A stretch of DNA of 9,173 nt from Oscillospiraceae bacterium (lineage in GTDB: Bacteria > Bacillota > Clostridia > Oscillospirales > Ruminococcaceae). Below are positions 1 through 7,047 of this stretch, in pieces (within the stretch, counting starts at the first letter, position 1; every line of letters begins with the position of its first letter). The notes beneath the pieces are model-generated. The model ran no database searches and had not been told where the DNA came from. It was given only the letters and a program-made list of their open reading frames with translations. The position numbers were made by a program, and so were the translations under genes. The DNA is taken from positions 1 through 9,173 of the forward strand of contig JAQXFT010000190.1 in NCBI GenBank assembly GCA_029005335.1, given 5' to 3'.

Positions 1-743
1 GTCTGCTTTTTGCACTTCTCGGATTTATTGACGATTACATAAAAGTAGCGAAGAAAGACAATCACGGACTTACTCCGAAACAGAAAATGATTCTTCAGTT
101 TATTTTCGGCGGAGCTTTTCTCGGAGCTTTATATGCTTTCGGAGATACTTCAACAGTTATAGATTTAAGCTTTGTATCTTTTGATATCGGATTTTTCTAT
201 TATCCTCTTGTAATTATTGCAATAGTTTATTTAACAAATGCCGTTAACCTTACAGACGGCGTTGACGGTCTCTGCGGAACTGTTACATTTGTAGCAATGC
301 TTGTGTTTACAGTAGCATGTGCAATACTTAAATTCAATGAGCTTTCAATATTGACAATGGCAGTTGCAGGTGGCTGTCTGGGATTTCTGATATGGAATCT
401 CAATCCGGCAAAATGCTTTATGGGAGATACAGGTTCAATGTTTCTGGGAGCATCTGTAACAGCAGTAGGACTTGTACTTCACAAGCATCTTCTTCTTGTG
501 CTTGTATCCCTTGTATATATACTCGAGGCACTTTCAGTAGTAATACAGGTATCATATTTCAAATATACTGCTAAAAAGCACTTTAAGGAAACAGGCGAAA
601 AGGGTCAGGGAAAGAGAATATTCAAGATGACTCCGATACACCATCATTTCGAGCTGAGCGGATTCAGCGAATACAAAATAGTAATAACATTCTCGCTTTT
701 CGGACTTGTAGCAGGAATACTGGGAATACTGACAATTTTATAG
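1..743 (+). CDS. mraY: Phospho-N-acetylmuramoyl-pentapeptide-transferase MraY, 5' truncated by window edge
   Basis: Integral membrane enzyme that transfers phospho-MurNAc-pentapeptide from UDP to undecaprenyl phosphate, giving lipid I. The reading frame is already open at base 3, so the Met codon at 87 is internal and the true start lies before the window. Family motifs are visible: GFIDDYIK (the paired Asp codons at 30-35), NLTDGVDGL (Asn at 246, Asp at 255 and 264), MGDTGSMFLG (about 420-449) and the histidine motif PIHHHFE (633-653). Asp, Asn and His residues in these motifs are the known Mg2+ and nucleotide-binding residues of the family. Long hydrophobic stretches separate the polar loops, as expected for a multi-pass protein. 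About 247 residues are present, against roughly 320 in a full MraY, so about a quarter is missing. It is followed 38 bp later by ftsW; murD, the usual Bacillus neighbour, is not in between. Identification is very secure. Confidence 0.97.
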   Translation, partial: LLFALLGFIDDYIKVAKKDNHGLTPKQKMILQFIFGGAFLGALYAFGDTSTVIDLSFVSFDIGFFYYPLVIIAIVYLTNAVNLTDGVDGLCGTVTFVAMLVFTVACAILKFNELSILTMAVAGGCLGFLIWNLNPAKCFMGDTGSMFLGASVTAVGLVLHKHLLLVLVSLVYILEALSVVIQVSYFKYTAKKHFKETGEKGQGKRIFKMTPIHHHFELSGFSEYKIVITFSLFGLVAGILGILTIL

Positions 744-781
744 GATTTTTTTAAACTGCACGTCAATGCAAAGGAGGAGCT

Positions 782-2113
782 ATGGCACAGCAGACAATGC
801 CAAAGAAAAAAAAGCGAAGGGATAATGCATTTCTTGAAGGCGTAAGAAGAGCAGGAAGGCTTTATCTTGGAAACGTCAGATACGGTGATACAAGCTTTTT
901 GTTTTTCGTTTATGTAATGATTTTACTTGGAACAGGTCTTGTAATGATGTCCTCAGCAAGCTATGCGTGGGCGTTTTCACAGACGGGCGACGGTCTTTAT
1001 TATGCCAAGGCACAGGTAAAGAATATTGCAATAGGACTTGTGGCAATGATATTTTTTACAGGCTTTGATTACCATAACTTCAAGAAGATGAAGCTCCGGA
1101 AAAGAACGAACTCTGTTCCGACAGCAATAATTTTCTATCTGGTCGGATTGCTTCTGCTTGTACTTGTATTTTTTATAGGTGTTGATGAGGGTGGCTCTAT
1201 GGGAGCAAAACGCTGGATTATAATTGCAGGAATAAATTTTCAGCCGTCCGAAGTAGCAAAATTCACACTTATAGTATTTCTTGCATATATGATAGAGTTT
1301 CATCATGACAAAATGAAAAGCTTTCTGAATGGCATAGTAGTCAATATGCTTTTTATAGGCATATATGCGATTCTTATATTTAAAGAACCTCATGTATCCG
1401 GAACAATCCTTATATGTATAATAGGAGTTTCAATGATATTCTGCGGAGATTCAAGCCTGAAACAGATTATTTCAATAGCATCGATAGTTGCCGTAGTGGG
1501 AGGAATTTTCATATATTCTCAGGCACAGGACCCTGACAGCTATCTTTCAATAAGATTCAAGTCGTGGCAGGACCCCTTCGCTGATGTGCTTAATGATACA
1601 TGGCAGACATCAAATTCGCTTATAGCAATAGGTTCGGGAGGGCTTTTCGGACTTGGCTTCGGAAATTCACGTCAGAAATATCTGTATCTTCCTGAATCAC
1701 AGAGTGACTTTGTATTTTCGATAGTATGTGAAGAACTCGGATTTGTAGGGGCATTTGCAATAATACTTGTATTTGTGCTTCTGATTATAGAGGGATATTC
1801 AATTGCAGCAAGATGTCAGGATAAATTCGGCTGTCTTGTGGCAGTCGGAATAACTACCCAGATTGCAATACAGGCTATATTCAATTTCTGCGTTGTAAGC
1901 AATCTCGTACCTAATACCGGAATAAGCCTTCCGTTTTTCAGCTACGGAGGTACAGCGATAGTAATGCAGTTAATGGAGATGGGCATAATGCTGAATATAT
2001 CACGAAAGCGTTATTATCCCGAAAAAGAAAATAAATCCGATGAAGCTCCGTCAGATAAAAAAGAGGAAGAAAAGGAAAAAGAAGAAGAAAAAACCGAACC
2101 CATGAGTGCATAA
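782..2113 (+). CDS. ftsW: SEDS-family septal peptidoglycan glycosyltransferase FtsW (SpoVE-like)
   Basis: Polytopic SEDS protein that polymerises lipid II into glycan strands at the division septum, working with a class B PBP. The start at 782 is set by AAGGAGG at 771-777. After a basic cytoplasmic N-terminus (residues 7-33), about ten membrane segments follow. SEDS signatures: GAKRW (141-145), QPSE (154-157), KEPHVSGT (201-208), LPESQSDF (303-310, whose D309 matches the catalytic Asp of the family) and PNTGISLPFFSYGG (377-390). Length is 443 residues, slightly long, because residues 413-443 form a Lys/Glu-rich hydrophilic tail that is probably cytoplasmic. Between mraY and murG the B. subtilis orthologue is spoVE, which acts in sporulation; the sequence alone cannot tell a vegetative FtsW from SpoVE. 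RodA is less likely given this dcw context. Confidence 0.94.
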   Translation: MAQQTMPKKKKRRDNAFLEGVRRAGRLYLGNVRYGDTSFLFFVYVMILLGTGLVMMSSASYAWAFSQTGDGLYYAKAQVKNIAIGLVAMIFFTGFDYHNFKKMKLRKRTNSVPTAIIFYLVGLLLLVLVFFIGVDEGGSMGAKRWIIIAGINFQPSEVAKFTLIVFLAYMIEFHHDKMKSFLNGIVVNMLFIGIYAILIFKEPHVSGTILICIIGVSMIFCGDSSLKQIISIASIVAVVGGIFIYSQAQDPDSYLSIRFKSWQDPFADVLNDTWQTSNSLIAIGSGGLFGLGFGNSRQKYLYLPESQSDFVFSIVCEELGFVGAFAIILVFVLLIIEGYSIAARCQDKFGCLVAVGITTQIAIQAIFNFCVVSNLVPNTGISLPFFSYGGTAIVMQLMEMGIMLNISRKRYYPEKENKSDEAPSDKKEEEKEKEEEKTEPMSA

Positions 2114-2118
2114 GGAGG
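2112..2118 (+). promoter_or_regulatory. murG ribosome binding site overlapping the ftsW stop
   Basis: AAGGAGG overlaps the TAA stop of ftsW (2111-2113) and lies 13 bases upstream of the murG ATG at 2132. A ribosome finishing ftsW sits on the murG binding site, so translational coupling of the two genes is likely. The spacing is longer than the usual 5-9 bases, which could make murG more dependent on that coupling. The coupling is inference. Confidence 0.75.
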
Positions 2119-2131
2119 CATATATAATATT

Positions 2132-3262
2132 ATGAAGGTTTTACTTGCAGGAGGCGGTACGGGCGGACATATAAATCCGGCTCTCGCCATAGCAGATATA
2201 ATAAAAACCAGATATCCCGATTCTGAGTTTCTTTTTGCCGGAACTCCAAACGGCATGGAGGCAAAGCTTGTACCTCAGGCAGGCTATAAAATAGAATTTA
2301 TCAGAGTAGCAGGCTTTCAGCGTAAAATATCGCTTAAAAATATAAAGAGAAACATTCAGGCTCTCGGATATCTCGCTGTATCGGGAAAGCGTGCCAGAGA
2401 AATAATAAAGGGCTTTAATCCCGATATAGCAATAGGAACGGGCGGATATGTTGCAGGGCCGGTAATAAGAATGGCTTCAAAAATGGGAATCCCCACCGCC
2501 ATACATGAACAGAATGCTTATCCCGGAGTCACAAACAAGCTTCTTTCAAAGGAAGCAGACCATGTTATGCTTACAGTAAAGGAAGCTCTTGAATATATGG
2601 ATTCCGGCTCTTTTGAATATACAGTCACAGGACTTCCGGTGCGTAGCGGTATTTCATCAATGACAAAGCAGGAGGCAAGAAAAATTCTCGGCTTCAATGA
2701 TGATATGTGCATATTGTCCTTTGGCGGAAGCCTCGGTGCAGGCTGTATAAATGATACAATGCAGGAAGTAATCAAATGGCATACGAAAAATAATCTCAGA
2801 ATAAATCATATACACGGATACGGAGGAATGGGAAAGGATACATTTCCGCAGGCAATGCAGAAGGCAGGAATACCCCTTAAATCTGACAGACTCCGGATTA
2901 CAGAATATATAAACGATATGGAAGTATGTATGGCTGCTGCTGATATAGTAGTATGCCGTTCGGGAGCTTCTACTCTTGCCGAGCTGGAAGCAGCCGGAAA
3001 AGCTTCGATACTGATACCTTCTCCGGTAGTGGCAGGAAATCATCAGTATTACAATGCCATGGTACTCGGAAAAGCCGGAGCAGCTGTAGTTATTGAGCAG
3101 AAAGATGTTACCTCCGAAAAAATAATATCATATCTTGACGATTTCTATAAAAATCCGGATAAGCTTGAAATAATGTCATATAACTCATCAAAGCTTGCTG
3201 TAAGCGATACTCCTCAGAGAATATTGTCTGTGGCAGATAAGCTTATAAGCCTTAAAAAGTAA
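2132..3262 (+). CDS. murG: UDP-GlcNAc:lipid I N-acetylglucosaminyltransferase MurG
   Basis: Peripheral membrane GT-B glycosyltransferase that adds GlcNAc from UDP-GlcNAc to lipid I on the inner face of the membrane, producing lipid II. Visible motifs: the N-terminal glycine loop GGGTGGH (residues 7-13), the second glycine loop GTGGYVAGP (102-110), HEQN (125-128), the start of the C-terminal Rossmann domain SFGGSLGA (196-203), and the UDP-GlcNAc pocket beginning RSGASTLAELEAAGK (276-290), where E284 aligns with the ribose-binding Glu of E. coli MurG. NHQYYNA (303-309) completes the donor site. At 376 residues it is full length (typically 350-375). It starts 18 bp after ftsW and is followed by murA after a 57-bp gap. 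No key residue is missing. Very secure. Confidence 0.97.
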   Translation: MKVLLAGGGTGGHINPALAIADIIKTRYPDSEFLFAGTPNGMEAKLVPQAGYKIEFIRVAGFQRKISLKNIKRNIQALGYLAVSGKRAREIIKGFNPDIAIGTGGYVAGPVIRMASKMGIPTAIHEQNAYPGVTNKLLSKEADHVMLTVKEALEYMDSGSFEYTVTGLPVRSGISSMTKQEARKILGFNDDMCILSFGGSLGAGCINDTMQEVIKWHTKNNLRINHIHGYGGMGKDTFPQAMQKAGIPLKSDRLRITEYINDMEVCMAAADIVVCRSGASTLAELEAAGKASILIPSPVVAGNHQYYNAMVLGKAGAAVVIEQKDVTSEKIISYLDDFYKNPDKLEIMSYNSSKLAVSDTPQRILSVADKLISLKK

Positions 3263-3319
3263 CACAAAAAGGCATTACAGCATAGTATAGCATATAAAAA
3301 TACTGCGGGGTGATTTTAT

Positions 3320-4576
3320 ATGCAGAAGCTTGTTGTAAACGGAGGAAAACGCCTGAGAGGAGAAATTGACCTACAGGGAGCTAAAAACAGTGCATTACCG
3401 ATACTTTCAGCAGTTCTTCTCTGCGACGGCGAAAGTATTCTTCATAACTGTCCGTGCCTTACAGATATATATTCGGCACTCAGAATACTTAACAGCCTCG
3501 GGTGCAGGTGCAGTTTTTCGGAAAATACGGCTGTGATAAAGTGTGACAGTATATTAAAAAACGAAATAAAAGAAGAGCTTATGCGGGAAATGCGTTCATC
3601 AATAATATTCCTCGGTGCTATGCTGGGAAGAATGAAAGAATGTACCGTATCATATCCCGGAGGCTGTGAGCTTGGTTCACGTCCGATAGATATGCACCTT
3701 GATGCTTTCCGGAAAATGGGAGCTGACATAAAGGAGGAATACGGAAAAATTATATGCAGAGTCCGAAATAAAATTCACGGAGCTAAAATATCCCTTGCAT
3801 TTCCGTCAGTCGGAGCAACTGAAAATATAATGCTATGTGCAGTTCTTGCCGATGGTGAAACTGTTATAAACAATGCTGCAAGAGAACCGGAAATATGCGA
3901 CCTTGCCGGATATCTCCGCCGCTGTGGTGCAAGAATAAAAGGTGACGGTGAAAGCAGAATTATAATAAACGGTGTAAAAAAGCTTTCCGGCTGTGAATAT
4001 GATATAATGCCTGACAGGATTGCAGGAGCTACATATCTTTCGGCAGCGGCTGCAACGGGCGGAGAAATTATACTGAAAAAATCATGTGTAAACGCTATGG
4101 AATCATTTATATCAATGCTTGAAAGTGCAGGCTGCAGTATAAATATCTTTGAAAATAACGTATATCTCCGGAGCGGTGCAGCTCTTAAAGCAATAAAGCT
4201 TATAAAAACAATGCCTTATCCCGGATTTCCTACTGATGCTCAGGCAATACTGATGTCAGCACTGCTTAAAGCGAAAGGCACAAGCGTATTTGAAGAAAAT
4301 ATATTTGACTGCCGTTACAGGCATACTGATGCATTAATAAAAATGGGTGCGGATATACGTGTAATAGGAAAGACTGCTGTTGTAGAGGGGGTAAGCCGTC
4401 TTTACGGAGCTTCTGTGGAGGCTACTGATTTGCGTGGAGGAGCTTCGATGGTAATAGCAGGACTTTCAGCTGACGGCGAATCCGTAATTACCGGACTTCA
4501 TCATATTGACAGGGGCTATGAAAATTTTGAAAAGGCTCTGAGTTGTCTTGGTGCAGATATAAAGAGAACAGGATAG
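3320..4576 (+). CDS. murA: UDP-N-acetylglucosamine 1-carboxyvinyltransferase MurA
   Basis: Cytoplasmic enoylpyruvyl transferase that condenses phosphoenolpyruvate with UDP-GlcNAc, the first committed step of peptidoglycan synthesis. Numbering is almost identical to E. coli MurA: K22-N23 (GAKNS), the active-site Cys in PGGCELGSRP (C116, E. coli C115) with R121, D306 in YPGFPTDAQ (E. coli D305), R372 in DLRGGAS (R371) and R398 in HIDRGYE (R397). The Cys is retained, so a fosfomycin-sensitive enzyme is expected from family knowledge. At 418 residues the protein is full length. The start is supported by GGGGTGA at 3307-3313, 6 bases before ATG. Gram-positives often carry two MurA paralogues (murAA/murAB or murA/murZ); which one this is cannot be told here. 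In B. subtilis the gene after murG is murB, so its place here is distinctive. Confidence 0.96.
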   Translation: MQKLVVNGGKRLRGEIDLQGAKNSALPILSAVLLCDGESILHNCPCLTDIYSALRILNSLGCRCSFSENTAVIKCDSILKNEIKEELMREMRSSIIFLGAMLGRMKECTVSYPGGCELGSRPIDMHLDAFRKMGADIKEEYGKIICRVRNKIHGAKISLAFPSVGATENIMLCAVLADGETVINNAAREPEICDLAGYLRRCGARIKGDGESRIIINGVKKLSGCEYDIMPDRIAGATYLSAAAATGGEIILKKSCVNAMESFISMLESAGCSINIFENNVYLRSGAALKAIKLIKTMPYPGFPTDAQAILMSALLKAKGTSVFEENIFDCRYRHTDALIKMGADIRVIGKTAVVEGVSRLYGASVEATDLRGGASMVIAGLSADGESVITGLHHIDRGYENFEKALSCLGADIKRTG

Positions 4577-4600
4577 ATATAGAACAGGAGAAATTTTGCT

Positions 4601-5479
4601 ATGAAAGATGTTGAGAAAACCAATATTGAACGTGAAAACAGCATAAAAAGACTGAGACGCAGAAGACGAAGTATGGGAATATACGGACTTTTTGTTATAA
4701 TTGCCGTGTTAGGCATAGGAATGACATTAAGCTGTACTTTTCTTTTCAATGTAAATGAAGTGGTTATGACCGGAAGCTCTGACAGATATTCAGCTGATGA
4801 TATTATAAATCAGTCGGAAATCAAGGGGGGAGATAATCTCATAAAGCTTGATACCGGAAAAGTAAGACAAAAGCTCCTTGAACTGAAATATGTCGAAGAT
4901 GCAAGTGTAAATATAAAGTTTCCGTCAACAGTTGAAATAGATATAGAACCATGTGTGCCGGCCTTCAATATAGTCTATAAGCTCGGAAGCGTTCTTATAA
5001 GCGAACGTGGAAAAATTCTTGAAACTTCACAGACAAGCGATGAAATCTTTCCTTCATTCTACGGATATGAGCCTCTTTCACCGGAGTGCGGAAATATGAT
5101 AGATACTGAAGACGAAAGACAAAAGGAAGTTTTTGAAGAATTTGTAAAAGTCCTCAATGAACGTGACGACAAGAGCAGTATAGAATCAGTCGATATAACA
5201 AACCGTTCAAATATCATAGTAAAATTCAGGAACGGCAATATATTTAAAATGGGAAGCTGGAATGACTGCGGATATAAGCTTACTCTTGCATCAAAGGTTA
5301 TGGAGGAAACAGGAAAGGTGGGCTATATAACAATGGTAGGAACTAATCAGTGTTCGTTCCGTACTACTGACGGAAGCTTTTCAAGCAATGTAATAACAAC
5401 AGCTCCGGAAGATGAATCCGACGAAGATACTTCCACCCAGACAACTGCCGGAAATCCGGAAGATTTGTATGATGATTAA
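4601..5479 (+). CDS. ftsQ: Cell division protein FtsQ/DivIB (POTRA domain)
   Basis: Bitopic divisome protein that, with FtsL and DivIC/FtsB, holds and regulates the septal FtsW-PBP2b synthase. Layout: a charged, Arg-rich cytoplasmic N-terminus (residues 1-25, with an RLRRRRR run), one membrane helix (about 26-50), an extracellular POTRA domain beginning FNVNEVVMTG and running to about residue 120 (YVEDASVNIKFPSTVEIDI is the typical POTRA end), then a beta domain to about 255. The last 30 or so residues are acidic and Thr/Ser-rich (PEDESDEDTSTQ) and probably disordered. Length is 292 residues, against 263 for B. subtilis DivIB. An AGGAG lies 10 bases upstream of the ATG. It is the last gene of the mraY-to-ftsQ run. 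The name FtsQ versus DivIB is a matter of convention; family membership is well supported by architecture and position. Confidence 0.9.
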   Translation: MKDVEKTNIERENSIKRLRRRRRSMGIYGLFVIIAVLGIGMTLSCTFLFNVNEVVMTGSSDRYSADDIINQSEIKGGDNLIKLDTGKVRQKLLELKYVEDASVNIKFPSTVEIDIEPCVPAFNIVYKLGSVLISERGKILETSQTSDEIFPSFYGYEPLSPECGNMIDTEDERQKEVFEEFVKVLNERDDKSSIESVDITNRSNIIVKFRNGNIFKMGSWNDCGYKLTLASKVMEETGKVGYITMVGTNQCSFRTTDGSFSSNVITTAPEDESDEDTSTQTTAGNPEDLYDD

Positions 5480-5502
5480 TATCAGTAAAATAATTTTCAA
5501 TG

Positions 5503-5514
5503 AACAATATTGTT
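5503..5514. repeat. 12-bp perfect palindrome in the ftsQ-ftsZ gap
   Basis: AACAATATTGTT is a perfect palindrome 24 bp after the ftsQ stop. Its core AATATTGT recurs at 5539-5546. It lies about 70 bp upstream of the ftsZ -35. It could be a protein-binding site or a chance AT-rich palindrome; it has no GC-rich stem and does not look like a terminator. Confidence 0.4.
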
Positions 5515-5583
5515 AAAAATGCCATAATACAACGGTGAAATATTGTGAAAAGAATCAAAAATGAAAAAAATCTATTAAGATAC

Positions 5584-5612
5584 TTGCAAAATATATCAGT
5601 TTATGATAAAAT
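5584..5612 (+). promoter_or_regulatory. ftsZ promoter, sigma-A type with extended -10
   Basis: TTGCAA (5584-5589), a 17-bp spacer, then TAAAAT (5607-5612), preceded by the extended -10 element TG at 5604-5605. The match is 4/6 to the -35 and 5/6 to the -10 consensus. Transcription would start near 5619, giving a leader of about 68 bases with AGGAGG at 5673-5678, 8 bases before the ATG. An inverted repeat, TATCA-GTTTA-TGATA (5594-5608), overlaps the extended -10. Confidence 0.75.
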
Positions 5613-5686
5613 AAATAGTGTATTTTAATGTGTTTGATTTTTGTAAAAAAAATTCAGGATATAAAACAACATAGGAGGAGTAACTA

Positions 5687-6859
5687 ATGGCTGATTTTAT
5701 CTATGAGGAAGCTCTTGAACCCGATGTCAATATAAAAGTTATAGGTGTCGGCGGGGGCGGTGGAAATGCCGTAAACTGCATGGTGGATTCCGGAGTAAAC
5801 AATATAGAATATATTGCAATAAATACGGACGCTAAAGCTTTAAACAAATCAAAGGCAACTACAAGAATACCAATAGGTGCTAAGCTCACAAAGGGCAGAG
5901 GTGCCGGAAATAAACCCGAAATAGGTCAGAAATCCGCTGAGGAGAGCAGAGACGAAATCGAAACTCATCTCAAGGGTGCTGATATGGTATTTATTACCGC
6001 TGGTATGGGTGGCGGTACCGGTACAGGTGCAGCTCCGGTAGTAGCAAAAATAGCTCAGGAAATGGGAATACTTACTGTCGCAGTAGTAACAAAGCCTTTC
6101 CTTTTTGAAAGAGAACAGAAAATGCGTCAGGCTGAAGCAGGTATAGCAGAACTGAAAAAATATGTCGATTCACTTATCGTAATCCCTAACGAGAGACTTC
6201 TCGTCGGAATCGATAAGCCCCTTACAATGATTCAGTCCTTCGCCCTCTCAGATGACGTCCTTAAAACAGGTGTAAAGAGTATATCAGACCTGATTGTGGA
6301 AGAGGGATATATAAACCTCGATTTCGCAGATGTCTCAACAATTATGAAGGGTGCAGGTTATGCACATATGGCTATAGGTCACGGCTCAGGAAAGGAAAAG
6401 GCAAAGGAAGCTGCAGAAGCTGTTATATCCAGCCCGCTTCTCGAAACATCTATCTCCGGAGCAAAGAGACTTCTTATCAATATCGCTATGTCCGAGGACG
6501 TTCTCTCATCAGATGTCGATGCTGCTACAAAGAAAATTACAGATACTGCTGCTGATGGAGTTGAGTTTATCTTCGGTACTGCATTCAAGGAGGATATGCA
6601 GGACGAGATGACTATTACAGTTATCGCAGCCGGCTTCGGAAGCGACGAGTACGAAAAAGATATCGATACTCCCGAAACAGAAGAAGCTCCTGATAAAAAG
6701 GATTCAGGTATGAAAGAAGAAGTAATTTCAATCGACAATCCTCTTCTTTCTTCACTCGGTCTCGGAGAAGATAAGAGCAGAAATAATAATAATACATCAT
6801 CATCATCTTCAACTCAGGACGATGACCTCGATGCTATTCTTAAAATGCTCGGAAGCTGA
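5687..6859 (+). CDS. ftsZ: Cell division GTPase FtsZ
   Basis: Tubulin-like GTPase that polymerises into the Z ring and recruits the divisome. Domains: short N-terminal extension (1-13), GTP-binding domain with VIGVGGGGGNAVN (18-30) and the tubulin signature GGGTGTG (108-114), core helix H7, and the T7 loop NLDFADV (210-216), whose D212 and D215 match the catalytic Asp residues of the family. The fold ends near residue 318. Residues 319-377 are an acidic, Asn/Ser-rich linker. The last residues, DDDLDAILKMLGS, replace the usual C-terminal peptide, which has a D-I-P-x-F-hydrophobic core followed by Arg or Lys: Pro, Phe and the basic end are absent. Length is 390 residues, which is normal. No ftsA precedes it, unlike B. 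subtilis. It has its own promoter and terminator. Isoleucine codon choice changes along the gene (see findings). Confidence 0.98.
   Translation: MADFIYEEALEPDVNIKVIGVGGGGGNAVNCMVDSGVNNIEYIAINTDAKALNKSKATTRIPIGAKLTKGRGAGNKPEIGQKSAEESRDEIETHLKGADMVFITAGMGGGTGTGAAPVVAKIAQEMGILTVAVVTKPFLFEREQKMRQAEAGIAELKKYVDSLIVIPNERLLVGIDKPLTMIQSFALSDDVLKTGVKSISDLIVEEGYINLDFADVSTIMKGAGYAHMAIGHGSGKEKAKEAAEAVISSPLLETSISGAKRLLINIAMSEDVLSSDVDAATKKITDTAADGVEFIFGTAFKEDMQDEMTITVIAAGFGSDEYEKDIDTPETEEAPDKKDSGMKEEVISIDNPLLSSLGLGEDKSRNNNNTSSSSSTQDDDLDAILKMLGS
6782..6805 (+). repeat. In-frame trinucleotide repeats in the ftsZ C-terminal linker
   Basis: (AAT)4 at 6782-6793, one ACA codon, then (TCA)3 at 6797-6805 followed by TCT and TCA. 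They encode four Asn, Thr and five Ser in the disordered linker just before the C-terminal peptide. Slippage here would change linker length without shifting the frame. Confidence 0.85.
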
Positions 6860-6884
6860 TAAAATATACTGATTTTACATATTA

Positions 6885-6919
6885 CAGCCGGTTCATTATC
6901 AGAGCCGGTTGTTTTTATT
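6885..6919 (+). terminator. Rho-independent terminator of ftsZ
   Basis: Arms CAGCCGGTTC (6885-6894) and GAGCCGGTTG (6902-6911) form a 10-bp stem with two G-U wobbles around a 7-base loop, ATTATCA, followed directly by TTTTTATT. It lies 25 bp after the ftsZ stop. It is the clearest terminator in the window and separates ftsZ from the next gene. Confidence 0.92.
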
Positions 6920-6964
6920 GTTAAAATGCACAAAAATCCGGAAAAAATTTCTGCATGGTAACTG

Positions 6965-6993
6965 TTGAAATCAGTTATCAAAAATGATATAAT
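6965..6993 (+). promoter_or_regulatory. Promoter of the DivIVA-like gene, sigma-A type with extended -10
   Basis: TTGAAA (6965-6970), a 17-bp spacer, then a perfect TATAAT (6988-6993) preceded by TG at 6985-6986. Transcription would start near 7000, giving a leader of about 48 bases with CGGAG at 7033-7037. The inverted repeat TATCA-AAAA-TGATA (6976-6989) overlaps spacer and -10, paralleling the ftsZ promoter. Confidence 0.85.
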
Positions 6994-7047
6994 TAAAGTA
7001 TCAATGAATAAATATACTGCTTTGGCAGAGAACGGAGTAGCACGAAA

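Noticed and set aside
87..743. Met codon at 87 as the mraY start
   Set aside because: The frame is open back to base 3 and encodes the essential GFIDDYIK motif upstream of this Met, so it is an internal residue of a truncated gene.
977..1393. Long minus-strand reading frame inside ftsW
   Set aside because: It lies wholly within a well-supported gene, has no ribosome binding site, and its Lys/Tyr/Cys-rich translation resembles no protein family I know. Other antisense frames over murG, murA, ftsZ and the DivIVA-like gene were dropped for the same reasons.
3263..3319. Promoter or attenuator in the murG-murA gap
   Set aside because: The 57-bp gap has short repeats of GCATA/AGTAT type, but no acceptable -35/-10 pair and no stable hairpin; the genes appear co-transcribed.
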